Below are positions 1-6,424 of a DNA stretch of 7,319 nucleotides, piece by piece. The number at the start of each line of letters is the position of its first letter. Positions within the stretch are counted from its first letter, which is position 1. The DNA lies in assembly GCA_023264755.1 (NCBI GenBank), contig JAHFVB010000122.1:3154-10472 (forward strand). Direction: 5' to 3'. Position numbers and translations under genes: made by a program. The stretch comes from Mycobacterium sp. GTDB taxonomy: Bacteria > Actinomycetota > Actinomycetes > Mycobacteriales > Mycobacteriaceae. The notes under the pieces are model-generated. The model did not search any database. It was not told the origin of the DNA and worked only from the letters and a program-made list of their open reading frames with translations.

Positions 1-36
1 TAAGGTCGGGGGACCAGGGCGATGGGGGCGTAGTAC

Positions 37-1653
37 GTGGATCGGGTGGACTTCGGCCCATACCAGCTGTTGAACCTGCTCGGCCGGGGCGGAATGGGCG
101 AGGTCTACCGCGCCTACGACACCACGACCGACCGGGTGGTCGCCATCAAGGTCCTTCCGCCGCAGCTGGCCGAGGACCAGGGCTTTCAACAGCGCTTCCT
201 GCGGGAGGCCCGAATCGCGGCGAGCCTCAACGACCCGCACGTGGTGCCCATCCACCGCTTCGGCGAGCTCGAAGGTCGGCTCTACCTCGACATGCGGCTC
301 ATCGAGGGCTCCGACCTCGCCACGGTGCTCAGCCACGGTCCACTGGCCGCCGCACGCGCGGTCCACGTCATCGCGCAAGTCGCGGCCGCGTTGGACGAGG
401 CCCACCGGGTCGGACTGGTGCACCGCGACGTCAAACCGTCGAACATCCTGTTGGCCGCCCGCGACTTCGCCTACCTGATCGACTTCGGCATCGCCCGGGC
501 CGTCGACGAGACCAGCATCACCGCTACCGGCCACACCGTCGGATCCGTGGCGTACATGGCGCCCGAGCAGATCAACTCCGGACAGGTCGACGCCCGCACC
601 GACGTGTACGCCCTGGCCTGCGTGCTCTGCCAATGCCTCACCGGTCAGAAGCCGTTCCCGGGAGCGACGCTGGGAGCCCAACTCTCGGCGCACCTGCTCA
701 ACGCTCCGCCCCGTCCGTCCCTGGCGGGGGTACCGCCCGCCTTCGACGACGTGATTGCGATCGGCATGGCCAAGGACCCCGCGGCGCGCTTCCAGACCGC
801 CGAGCAGTTGGCCCGAGCGGCCGCCGCCGCACTGAACGCACCCGTGCCGTACAGCTCGTCGGCGGCCACCCAACCCTGGCTGGGCCGGCCCGAATTCGCC
901 CATCCGCCAGTTGCATTCCCGTCGGCGCCCAGGCCGGCCAGCCCGCCGCCGGGGCGTGCCGGCTGGTGGCGCCGCCACCCCGTCGCACTGACCGCCGCGA
1001 TCACCGCAGTCGTCACCACGATCAGCATCGCGGCGCTGATCCTCGGCCACCGCGACCACTCCGACGCCGGCGTCGCGGCCCACCCGACCGACGTGGACAC
1101 CCTGTTGCTGGACGCCGGGGAAGTGCAGAGCGTGCTCGGTGAGGGCGACATGGCAGTCATCGGTCGCGGTGACACCCCGGCTGCCGACGACCCCCGATAC
1201 GTGCTGACGCCCACCGAATGTCAAGCGATCACCAACTCCGCCGTGGTGTTTCGCGACGAGGACTTCCTCCAATTCCGCGAAGAACGGTTGCTCGCCGGGT
1301 CCGACGACATCCAACCCCAGGTCGACCAATTGGTGGTTCGGTTTGCCACGCCGAAGGCCGCGGTCACCGCGTTCGAGTCGTTGGCCAAGGTGTGGGGGTC
1401 GTGTGTGAACCGCGCGGTCGTCAACACCGATACCCAGGACGGGTCGACCGAGACCAATCTGTTTCGGGACTTCGCCGATTCCGACGGTGCAGTGTCGTTC
1501 GTGCGGACCGTCAAGGAGGCCCCGGGCTTTGCCTGTCAGCAATACCTGACCAGCAAGGCCGAGTTCGTCATCGACGTGAGTGCGTGCGGCAATCAGCTCG
1601 CCAACGAAGCACAGACCATCGGAACCAAGATCGCTCAACGGATTTCGAGCTAG
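37..1653 (+). CDS. PknH/PknE-like transmembrane Ser/Thr protein kinase, single sensor domain
   Basis: This is a receptor-type eukaryotic-like kinase that should phosphorylate cytoplasmic proteins in response to an external cue. The kinase domain spans about residues 8-265. It has a glycine loop (GRGGMGEV, 16-23), Lys38, Glu57, catalytic HRDVKPSN (129-136), DFG (149-151) and APE (175-177), so it looks active. Thr162 and Thr164 in the activation loop are likely autophosphorylation sites. A Pro/Ala-rich linker (about 268-308) leads to WWRR and one membrane helix (about 314-337). The extracellular part (352-538) resembles the PknH sensor domain (PknH_C), with four cysteines (395, 456, 500, 517) suited to two disulfides. 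GTG at 37 is the first start after an in-frame TAG at 31-33, has GGGGG eight bases upstream, and matches the N-terminus of the paralogue at 2424. The gene probably heads an operon with the next two genes. An orthologue-level name such as pknH is not assigned because mycobacteria carry several related kinases. Confidence 0.93.
   Translation: MDRVDFGPYQLLNLLGRGGMGEVYRAYDTTTDRVVAIKVLPPQLAEDQGFQQRFLREARIAASLNDPHVVPIHRFGELEGRLYLDMRLIEGSDLATVLSHGPLAAARAVHVIAQVAAALDEAHRVGLVHRDVKPSNILLAARDFAYLIDFGIARAVDETSITATGHTVGSVAYMAPEQINSGQVDARTDVYALACVLCQCLTGQKPFPGATLGAQLSAHLLNAPPRPSLAGVPPAFDDVIAIGMAKDPAARFQTAEQLARAAAAALNAPVPYSSSAATQPWLGRPEFAHPPVAFPSAPRPASPPPGRAGWWRRHPVALTAAITAVVTTISIAALILGHRDHSDAGVAAHPTDVDTLLLDAGEVQSVLGEGDMAVIGRGDTPAADDPRYVLTPTECQAITNSAVVFRDEDFLQFREERLLAGSDDIQPQVDQLVVRFATPKAAVTAFESLAKVWGSCVNRAVVNTDTQDGSTETNLFRDFADSDGAVSFVRTVKEAPGFACQQYLTSKAEFVIDVSACGNQLANEAQTIGTKIAQRISS
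49..144 (+). repeat. 96-bp near-identical block, copy 1 (kinase N-terminus)
   Basis: This block encodes the first part of the kinase N-lobe, from DFGPYQLL through the glycine loop to RVVA. It differs from 2433-2528 at only 2 of 96 bases. The next 60 bases of the two genes differ at 14 positions. The sharp edge suggests local gene conversion or a recently homogenised segment, not only protein-level conservation, because wobble bases are shared too. Confidence 0.85.
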
Positions 1654-1660
1654 CCATGGC

Positions 1661-1666
1661 AGGAGG
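1661..1666 (+). promoter_or_regulatory. Strong ribosome binding site fixing the start of the sensor gene
   Basis: AGGAGG sits six bases before GTG 1673. The frame stays open further upstream into the preceding kinase gene (to an ATG at 1580), but this perfect Shine-Dalgarno and the charged-then-hydrophobic N-terminus that follows favour 1673. GTG 1679, two codons later, is a weaker alternative. Confidence 0.8.
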
Positions 1667-1672
1667 CGAGAG

Positions 1673-2383
1673 GTGGCAGTGAGCAGGCGCGACGTGATCG
1701 CCATGGTCGCGATCGTGAGCTGTGCGATGGTCGCGATCACCATCACCGCGGTAGTGGTGACCAGCCGGCGCCCGACCGCGGCGACGGTCGTCCCCACCAA
1801 GGAGGCGCTGCTACCCACGCTCGACGACGTACTGCTGGACCCAGGCGCGGTCCGGGGCGTGCTCGGCGGCGGCGACCTGAGGCTGAACAGCGCGGACAAC
1901 CTGCTGCTGCCACCGCTGGGCGCTCAGCTCGCGGTGACCCCGCCGGAATGCCTTGCGGTGGCCACCCTTGGGGACGGCACGGCGTATTCGGACGTCAAGT
2001 GGTTGTCGGCGCGCCGGTCGGTCATCGTTCCGATCACCGACGTGCCAGGGGCGCCGGTCACGGTGATGCAGAGCGTGGTGATCATGCCGTCACCGGCCGT
2101 CGCGAGCTCGTTCGTGGACCAATCGCTGGCCTCCTGGCGCCGCTGCCAGGGCCAGACGTACCACTTCGGTCCCGACGCGACGGCGCGGTTCGTCGCCAGT
2201 GCAGTCGACGAGGTCGACGGCACGGTGGTGGCGCGTTCGGTGCAGGTCGACGTGCCCAGCTACCTGTGCGTGCACGCATTGGCCGCGCACTCGCGCTACG
2301 TAGTGGAGGTCCGCACCTGCGGGACGCCCGTCGACAAGGCCGCCAAACTCATCACGAAGCTCACCGCGAAGCTGCCGAGTTAG
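1673..2383 (+). CDS. Membrane-anchored stand-alone PknH_C-like sensor domain protein
   Basis: This 236-aa protein has no kinase domain. A short basic N-terminus (MAVSRR) is followed by one hydrophobic segment (about 8-30), which should leave the remainder outside the membrane. Residues about 48-236 resemble the PknH extracellular sensor fold, with cysteines at 93 (PPEC), 158 (WRRC), 199 (SYLC) and 216 (RTCG). It looks most like the second sensor of the 745-aa kinase downstream: both have a W-L-(S/A)-A-R-R motif, related C-x-H-x-L-A-A segments and a C-terminal AKLP ending. It lies 19 bases after the upstream kinase stop and 40 bases before the next kinase, so it is probably co-transcribed. A likely role is ligand binding or partnership with the upstream kinase, which has only one sensor; this is inference. 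IVSC at residues 14-17 fits a lipobox, so it could be a lipoprotein, but the sequence after Cys17 stays hydrophobic, which favours a signal anchor. Confidence 0.85.
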   Translation: MAVSRRDVIAMVAIVSCAMVAITITAVVVTSRRPTAATVVPTKEALLPTLDDVLLDPGAVRGVLGGGDLRLNSADNLLLPPLGAQLAVTPPECLAVATLGDGTAYSDVKWLSARRSVIVPITDVPGAPVTVMQSVVIMPSPAVASSFVDQSLASWRRCQGQTYHFGPDATARFVASAVDEVDGTVVARSVQVDVPSYLCVHALAAHSRYVVEVRTCGTPVDKAAKLITKLTAKLPS

Positions 2384-2409
2384 GGTCTCCAGTAAGCCGG
2401 TAGCACGAC

Positions 2410-2415
2410 GGAGGG
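2410..2415 (+). promoter_or_regulatory. Ribosome binding site of the dual-sensor kinase
   Basis: GGAGGG lies eight bases before ATG 2424. It supports this start, which also gives the N-terminus MDRDFGPYQL shared with the first kinase. Confidence 0.7.
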
Positions 2416-2423
2416 CAGGGGAC

Positions 2424-4661
2424 ATGGACCGGGACTTCGGCCCATACCAGCTGTTGAACCTGCTCGGCCGGGGCGGAATAGGAGAGGTCTACCGCGCCTA
2501 CGACACCACGACCGACCGGGTGGTCGCCCTCAAGCTGCTGCCCCCACACCTCGCCGAGGACGAGCAGTTCCAACAGCGCTTCCTGCGCGAGGCGCGCATC
2601 GCCGCCGGACTCAACGAACCTCACGTCGTCCCGATTCACCGTTACGGCGAAATCGACGGCCGACTCTACGTCGACATGCGGCTCATCGAGGGGTGGGATC
2701 TGCAGGCGGTGCTCGCCCACGGTCCCATCGCGCCCGAGCGGGCGGTCGTCATCGTCGACCAGGTGGCCGCCGCGCTCGCAGCCGCCCACCGGGCCGGGCT
2801 GGTGCACCGCGACGTCAAGCCGTCGAACATCCTGCTGACGGACCGCGACTTCGCGTATCTGATCGACTTCGGCATCGCCCGCGCGATGGACGAAACCAGC
2901 CTCACCAACACCGGACAGGCCCTGGGCTCGATCGCCTACATGTCCCCGGAACGGTTCGCCACGGGCCAACTCGATGGCAGCGCCGACGTGTACGCGCTGA
3001 CGTGCGTGCTGTACGAATGTCTCACCGGCCAGCGCGCCTACCCCGGGTCCAGTCCCGCGGAGTTGCTCGCCGCCCACATGTTGACGCCCCCACCGCGCCC
3101 GTCCTCCTTCGGCTTCCCGGTGCCGCTCGACGGCGTCATCGCAACCGGCATGGCCAAGGACCCCGCGGCCCGTTACCGCTCACCCGACGAGCTGGCCCAC
3201 GCCGCCCGCGTCGCCCTCGGGTTGGCCGGGCCGAGCCTTGCCCCGCCGTGGCCGCAGGGCTTCACATCGGCCCCGACGATGTTGGGGCCCATGCCGTTCG
3301 GCGGTCCGGCGGTGGCGCCCCAGCCAGCCGCCGCACCGTGGTGGCGGCGCCACCCCGGGCTGCTCGGCGGCTGCGCCGCCGCTCTGGTCGTCGCCGTGGT
3401 CGTCGCCACGACGGTGCTGGTGACCCAGCGCGGCGGCGACGCCAAGTCCGAACCGGCCTCCGCTGGTGCAGCCTTGCCGGCCAAGACCACCGACATCGAC
3501 GAATTGCTGCTCGGGGCAACCGAACTCAACGCCATCCTCGGACAGCAGGACATGGTCGTCACCGCACGCGCCGACCACGCCCCCGACGGGGACGACCTCG
3601 CCAAGGTCAGCCCACCGCGGTGTGATCCGGCGCCGGGCAACGTCACCGCCCAGCAGCTCGACGACACGGGGGTCCAGCAGGTCCGCACGATGTCCGTCTT
3701 CGGGCCCAGCAACGACTACCTTCCGAACGTCGCCGAAGACGTCTATCAATTCCCCGCCGACCAAGGCGCCCGCGCCTTCTTCGAAGAGCAGGCCAAGACC
3801 TGGGGGGCGTGTCTGAACCAGGACGTCGCGTTCACCTATCCCTACGACGGGGGCACCGACACCAGCCGGTTCTCCGAGCTGGTCCGCGACGACGACGCGT
3901 TGACCGTGCACCGCACGCTCAAGGAAGCGCCGCAAGGGTATTCCTGTCAGCAGGCGCTCGTCGTCAAGGGCCGATTCATCGTCAACGCCAGAGCCTGCAG
4001 CTTCTCGCTCACCGACCAGGGCAGAGTCGTCGTGACCCGAATCGCCGACAAGATCCCGCCGGGCGCGCGGCCGGCGGCGGCAACGCCGAAGCTGCCCAAG
4101 CTCCAGAGCATGATGCTCGACGCCGGCGCCGTCGGTGAGCTCGTCGGAACCGAGTTCAGGAAAGTCGACGAGGATGCCTCGCTCGCTGCGCCATCGGGTT
4201 CGGACTACGCGGCGAACCCTCCCGGGTGCGCACCGGTGGCCACCGTCGCCATGTCCACCAGCTATGCCAACATCGCCTGGCTGGCGGCCCGCCGCGCCGA
4301 GCTGACCCCCGTCGCGCAGTCCCGGACCAGTCCGGTGACCGTCAACGAGGCCCTCGTGTTGACCGCTTCGCCCCAGGTTGCGGCCAAGTTCCTGGAAGAT
4401 TCGACCGCGGGCTGGCAACACTGCCTCAACCAGGTGTTTCGCCTCGGCACCCGGGCCGTCGTCGGGTTCGTCGTCCGCGACGTCCAAGCGCTTCCCAACA
4501 TGGTGAGCTCGCGCTCGGCTCAACAGGGCCTGGAGACGTACGCCTGTACGCACCTACTGGCGGCCAAGGGGGCCTACCTGGTCGAGACCCACGCGTGCGG
4601 GGGCCCGCCTCCGGACGTCAAGGCGTTGGCCAACCAGCTGATGGCCAAGCTCCCCGGCTAG
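2424..4661 (+). CDS. PknH/PknE-like transmembrane Ser/Thr protein kinase with two tandem sensor domains
   Basis: The cytoplasmic kinase domain (about 7-265) is complete: glycine loop GRGGIGEV (15-22), Lys37, HRDVKPSN (128-135), DFG (148-150) and SPE (174-176). Thr161 and Thr163 are likely activation-loop phosphosites. A Pro/Ala-rich juxtamembrane linker ends in WWRRH before one membrane helix (about 311-334). Outside are two PknH_C-like domains. Sensor 1 (about 357-545) has Cys400, 463, 508 and 525. Sensor 2 (about 558-745) has Cys602, 667, 708 and 725. They are joined by a short Ala/Pro-rich linker (547-557). Sensor 1 shares the K-E-A-P...C-Q-Q segment with the first kinase in the window, and sensor 2 matches the stand-alone sensor protein. 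M. tuberculosis PknH is about 626 aa with a single sensor, so this protein is longer by roughly one domain. It is the last gene of the plus-strand cluster, and its stop overlaps that of xthA. Ligand and substrates cannot be read from the sequence. Confidence 0.94.
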   Translation: MDRDFGPYQLLNLLGRGGIGEVYRAYDTTTDRVVALKLLPPHLAEDEQFQQRFLREARIAAGLNEPHVVPIHRYGEIDGRLYVDMRLIEGWDLQAVLAHGPIAPERAVVIVDQVAAALAAAHRAGLVHRDVKPSNILLTDRDFAYLIDFGIARAMDETSLTNTGQALGSIAYMSPERFATGQLDGSADVYALTCVLYECLTGQRAYPGSSPAELLAAHMLTPPPRPSSFGFPVPLDGVIATGMAKDPAARYRSPDELAHAARVALGLAGPSLAPPWPQGFTSAPTMLGPMPFGGPAVAPQPAAAPWWRRHPGLLGGCAAALVVAVVVATTVLVTQRGGDAKSEPASAGAALPAKTTDIDELLLGATELNAILGQQDMVVTARADHAPDGDDLAKVSPPRCDPAPGNVTAQQLDDTGVQQVRTMSVFGPSNDYLPNVAEDVYQFPADQGARAFFEEQAKTWGACLNQDVAFTYPYDGGTDTSRFSELVRDDDALTVHRTLKEAPQGYSCQQALVVKGRFIVNARACSFSLTDQGRVVVTRIADKIPPGARPAAATPKLPKLQSMMLDAGAVGELVGTEFRKVDEDASLAAPSGSDYAANPPGCAPVATVAMSTSYANIAWLAARRAELTPVAQSRTSPVTVNEALVLTASPQVAAKFLEDSTAGWQHCLNQVFRLGTRAVVGFVVRDVQALPNMVSSRSAQQGLETYACTHLLAAKGAYLVETHACGGPPPDVKALANQLMAKLPG
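2433..2528 (+). repeat. 96-bp near-identical block, copy 2 (kinase N-terminus)
   Basis: This is the second copy of the block at 49-144, at an offset of 2384 bases. One of its two differences is non-synonymous (Met to Ile in the glycine loop) and the other is a silent Gly codon change. Confidence 0.85.
4658..4661. other. Shared CTAG: overlapping stop codons of convergent genes
   Basis: The palindrome CTAG supplies TAG for the kinase at 4659-4661 and TAG for xthA on the other strand at 4660-4658. No intergenic space remains. No GC hairpin with a T-run was seen nearby, so transcription from each side probably reads into the other gene or ends by a factor-dependent mechanism. Confidence 0.9.
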
Positions 4662-5455
4662 TCCAGGTCGACGAGCACCGGGGCGTGATCGCTCGGTGCC
4701 GGCGTGCCCTTCTTCCCGGGTTTGCGTTCGTCACGGGCGATCTCGGCGTGCGTCACCCGATCGGCGAAAGCCGGTGAACCCAAGATGAAGTCGATGCGCA
4801 TGCCCTGCCGCTTGGGGAACCGCAGCTGGGTGTAGTCCCAGTACGTATACGTGCCGGGGCCCGGAGCGAAGGGGCGCACCACGTCGGCGTACTTGGCGTC
4901 GACCATCGCTGCGAACGCCGCCCGCTCGGGCTCGGTGACATGCGTTGCACCCTTGAAGAACTCGACGTCCCAGACGTCCTCGTCGGTGGGCGCGATGTTC
5001 CAGTCGCCGGTCAGCGCGATCGGGGCGGCCGCATCGTCGGCCAGCCAGCCGGCGGCCGTGTTACGAAGTGCGGCAAGCCAATCCAGCTTGTAGGCGTAGT
5101 GCGGGTCCTCGACGGTGCGTCCGTTGGGCACGTACAGGCTCCACACCCGCACACCGGCGCAGGTGGCGCCCAGCGCCCGCGCCTCGGGCAGGTCGTTCCA
5201 CTGGGGCTGACCCTCGAAGCCGAGCTGCACGTCCTCGAGCCCGACACGGGACGCGATGGCAACCCCGTTCCACTGGTTGAAGCCGACGTGGGCGACGTCG
5301 TAGCCCAGCGCCGCGAAGGGCATCGTCGGAAACTGTGCGTCGGTGCACTTGGTCTCCTGCATCGCCAGCACGTCGACATCGGCGCGGGCCAACCAGTCGG
5401 TGACCCGGTCGATGCGCGAGCGAATCGAGTTGACGTTCCAGGTGGCCAGCCGCAC
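4658..5455 (-). CDS. xthA: Exodeoxyribonuclease III / AP endonuclease
   Basis: This base-excision repair enzyme cuts the backbone 5' of abasic sites and removes nucleotides or blocking groups from DNA 3' ends. The 265-aa protein is a complete exonuclease-endonuclease-phosphatase fold. It shows WNVNSIR with Asn7, QETK with metal ligand Glu34, LYVPNG with Tyr108, GDWNIAP with Asp151 and Asn153, IDFIL with Asp222, and SDHAPV with Asp256 and His257. These correspond to E. coli ExoIII Glu34, Tyr109, Asp151, Asn153, Asp229, Asp258 and His259. GTG 5455 is chosen because it gives the canonical family N-terminus MRLATWNVNS and lies 3 bases after the upstream acetyltransferase stop, so translational coupling is likely. 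The M. tuberculosis enzyme is annotated somewhat longer (about 291 aa), while E. coli ExoIII is 268 aa. It is the third gene of the def operon and converges on the kinase cluster. Confidence 0.96.
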   Translation of the reverse strand: MRLATWNVNSIRSRIDRVTDWLARADVDVLAMQETKCTDAQFPTMPFAALGYDVAHVGFNQWNGVAIASRVGLEDVQLGFEGQPQWNDLPEARALGATCAGVRVWSLYVPNGRTVEDPHYAYKLDWLAALRNTAAGWLADDAAAPIALTGDWNIAPTDEDVWDVEFFKGATHVTEPERAAFAAMVDAKYADVVRPFAPGPGTYTYWDYTQLRFPKRQGMRIDFILGSPAFADRVTHAEIARDERKPGKKGTPAPSDHAPVLVDLD

Positions 5456-5458
5456 GGG

Positions 5459-6367
5459 CTAGAGCGTACGGCCGTCGACGTAACGCACGCGGTGCCGGGT
5501 AGTGAAGCCCATCGACCGGTACAGACTGAGCGCCGCCCCGTTGTCGGCCAGCACCTGAACGTAGGCGCGGGTCGCCCCGCGGCCGGCGGCCCAGTCCAGC
5601 AGGGTCGAGCACACCGCCCGGCCGTACCCCCTGCGCCGCTGGTCGGGGGTCACCGCGACAGCCGCCAGCCCGGCCCACCGGGTGCCGTCGGGGGCCGTCG
5701 TGACAGCGCCGCGCCCGACCGCCGCGGCCGCATGCGTCGCGAAACCGAGCTCGCCGTCGAGCACCGCGGCCAGCACGTCGACGTCGATGGTGCGCTGGTA
5801 GATGCGCAACCACTGCTGATCCGGGCGCGCCGCGACGTCGACCGGCTCGGTCGACGTGGGCTCGATCGCCCTGGTCATCACCAGCACCTCCGGGGCGCTC
5901 GCCACGCCGACGGGTAGCAGTACCAGTCGTTCGGGCACCGCCAGCCACGGCGTGACGGCCCGCTCGCGGTACCAGTCGAGAATCGCGGGCAGGGCGGTCA
6001 GGTTCGCGCCGAGCTCGAGCGGAACGGCGGAATTCGCCCGCTGACTGACCCCACCACTGAACCGCAGCAGCCAGCCGTCCAACCACTGCTGCTCGAGCCC
6101 CGGCCAGGCCAGCGCCGTGGCGTGCTCGAGCTGGCGGATCTCCGACGTGCGTACCGGCGCGGCCGGAATCTCACGCACCGCCACCACGTCGGCCGGAGCG
6201 ACGTCCACCAGCTCAGCGGCCTTGGTGCGCACCCGGATGGTCGGAGTCGACTCGACCAGGTGACCGACGACGTCGGTCATCGGCGGTTCGGATCCGGCAG
6301 GCAACCGGTAGCGCAGGCTGACCCGGCTACCCACCGGGGGAAGGTGCGGCACGTCCGCTACTCCCAC
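5459..6367 (-). CDS. Rv0428c-like GNAT N-acetyltransferase with N-terminal SH3-like domain
   Basis: This 302-aa protein matches the length I recall for M. tuberculosis Rv0428c. Residues about 12-66 (VGSRVSLRYRLPAGS onward) form a small beta-rich, SH3-like module. A middle region follows (about 70-200, including the W-L-D-G-W-L-L-R-F motif). The C-terminal GNAT fold carries motif A, AVAVTPDQRRRGYGR (236-250), with the R-x-x-G-x-G acetyl-CoA pyrophosphate loop, and motif B around YVQVLADNGAALSLY and SMGF (269-288). It should transfer acetyl from acetyl-CoA to an amine; the substrate is not evident. GTG 6367 is used, with GGGAG nine bases upstream, but GTG 6352 also has GGGAG eight bases upstream, and GTG 6334 starts right at the conserved core. 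The start region lies in a 29-bp tandem duplication. The frame is the same as that of def and open back to the def stop. The gene sits between def and xthA, as in M. tuberculosis. Confidence 0.88.
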   Translation of the reverse strand: MGVADVPHLPPVGSRVSLRYRLPAGSEPPMTDVVGHLVESTPTIRVRTKAAELVDVAPADVVAVREIPAAPVRTSEIRQLEHATALAWPGLEQQWLDGWLLRFSGGVSQRANSAVPLELGANLTALPAILDWYRERAVTPWLAVPERLVLLPVGVASAPEVLVMTRAIEPTSTEPVDVAARPDQQWLRIYQRTIDVDVLAAVLDGELGFATHAAAAVGRGAVTTAPDGTRWAGLAAVAVTPDQRRRGYGRAVCSTLLDWAAGRGATRAYVQVLADNGAALSLYRSMGFTTRHRVRYVDGRTL

Positions 6368-6412
6368 GTCGCTGCGCTCCCAGCCGCTACTCCCACGTCG
6401 CTGCGCTCCCAG
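6355..6412. repeat. Perfect 29-bp tandem duplication (two copies) at the acetyltransferase start
   Basis: Copies at 6355-6383 and 6384-6412 are identical, followed by four matching bases of a third unit. Read on the minus strand, each unit contains GGGAG, then GTG nine bases later, then another GGGAG. Both a Shine-Dalgarno-like site and a start codon have therefore been duplicated. Because 29 is not a multiple of three, the upstream GTG (6396) opens a 12-codon frame that stops at 6358, just past the acetyltransferase GTG at 6367. Confidence 0.9.
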
Positions 6413-6424
6413 CCGCCGGGCGCC

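Noticed and set aside
1..36. TAA at position 1 as the stop of an upstream gene
   Set aside because: Possible, but no coding sequence lies before it in the window, so it cannot be supported.
1580..1672. Longer form of the stand-alone sensor gene starting at ATG 1580 inside the first kinase
   Set aside because: It would overlap the conserved sensor end of the kinase in another frame and add a non-hydrophobic leader. GTG 1673 has a perfect AGGAGG at ideal spacing.
1656..1682. Eight-codon ATG mini-ORF between kinase 1 and the sensor gene
   Set aside because: It has no good ribosome site of its own and is best explained as chance overlap with the AGGAGG of the real start.
3180..4553. Long minus-strand open frame (457 codons) opposite the dual-sensor kinase
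   Set aside because: The plus-strand kinase in this stretch has clear motifs, and the minus frame shows no recognisable domain. Long antisense frames are common in high-GC codon use.
4597..4608. GC-rich palindrome near the kinase 3' end as a terminator
   Set aside because: The arms are five bases around a two-base centre, too tight for a hairpin loop. It lies inside the coding region and has no T-run.
5061..6086. Minus-strand 341-codon open frame overlapping xthA and the acetyltransferase
   Set aside because: It is an Arg/Ala/Gly-rich shadow with no motifs, while the two overlapped genes show full catalytic signatures.
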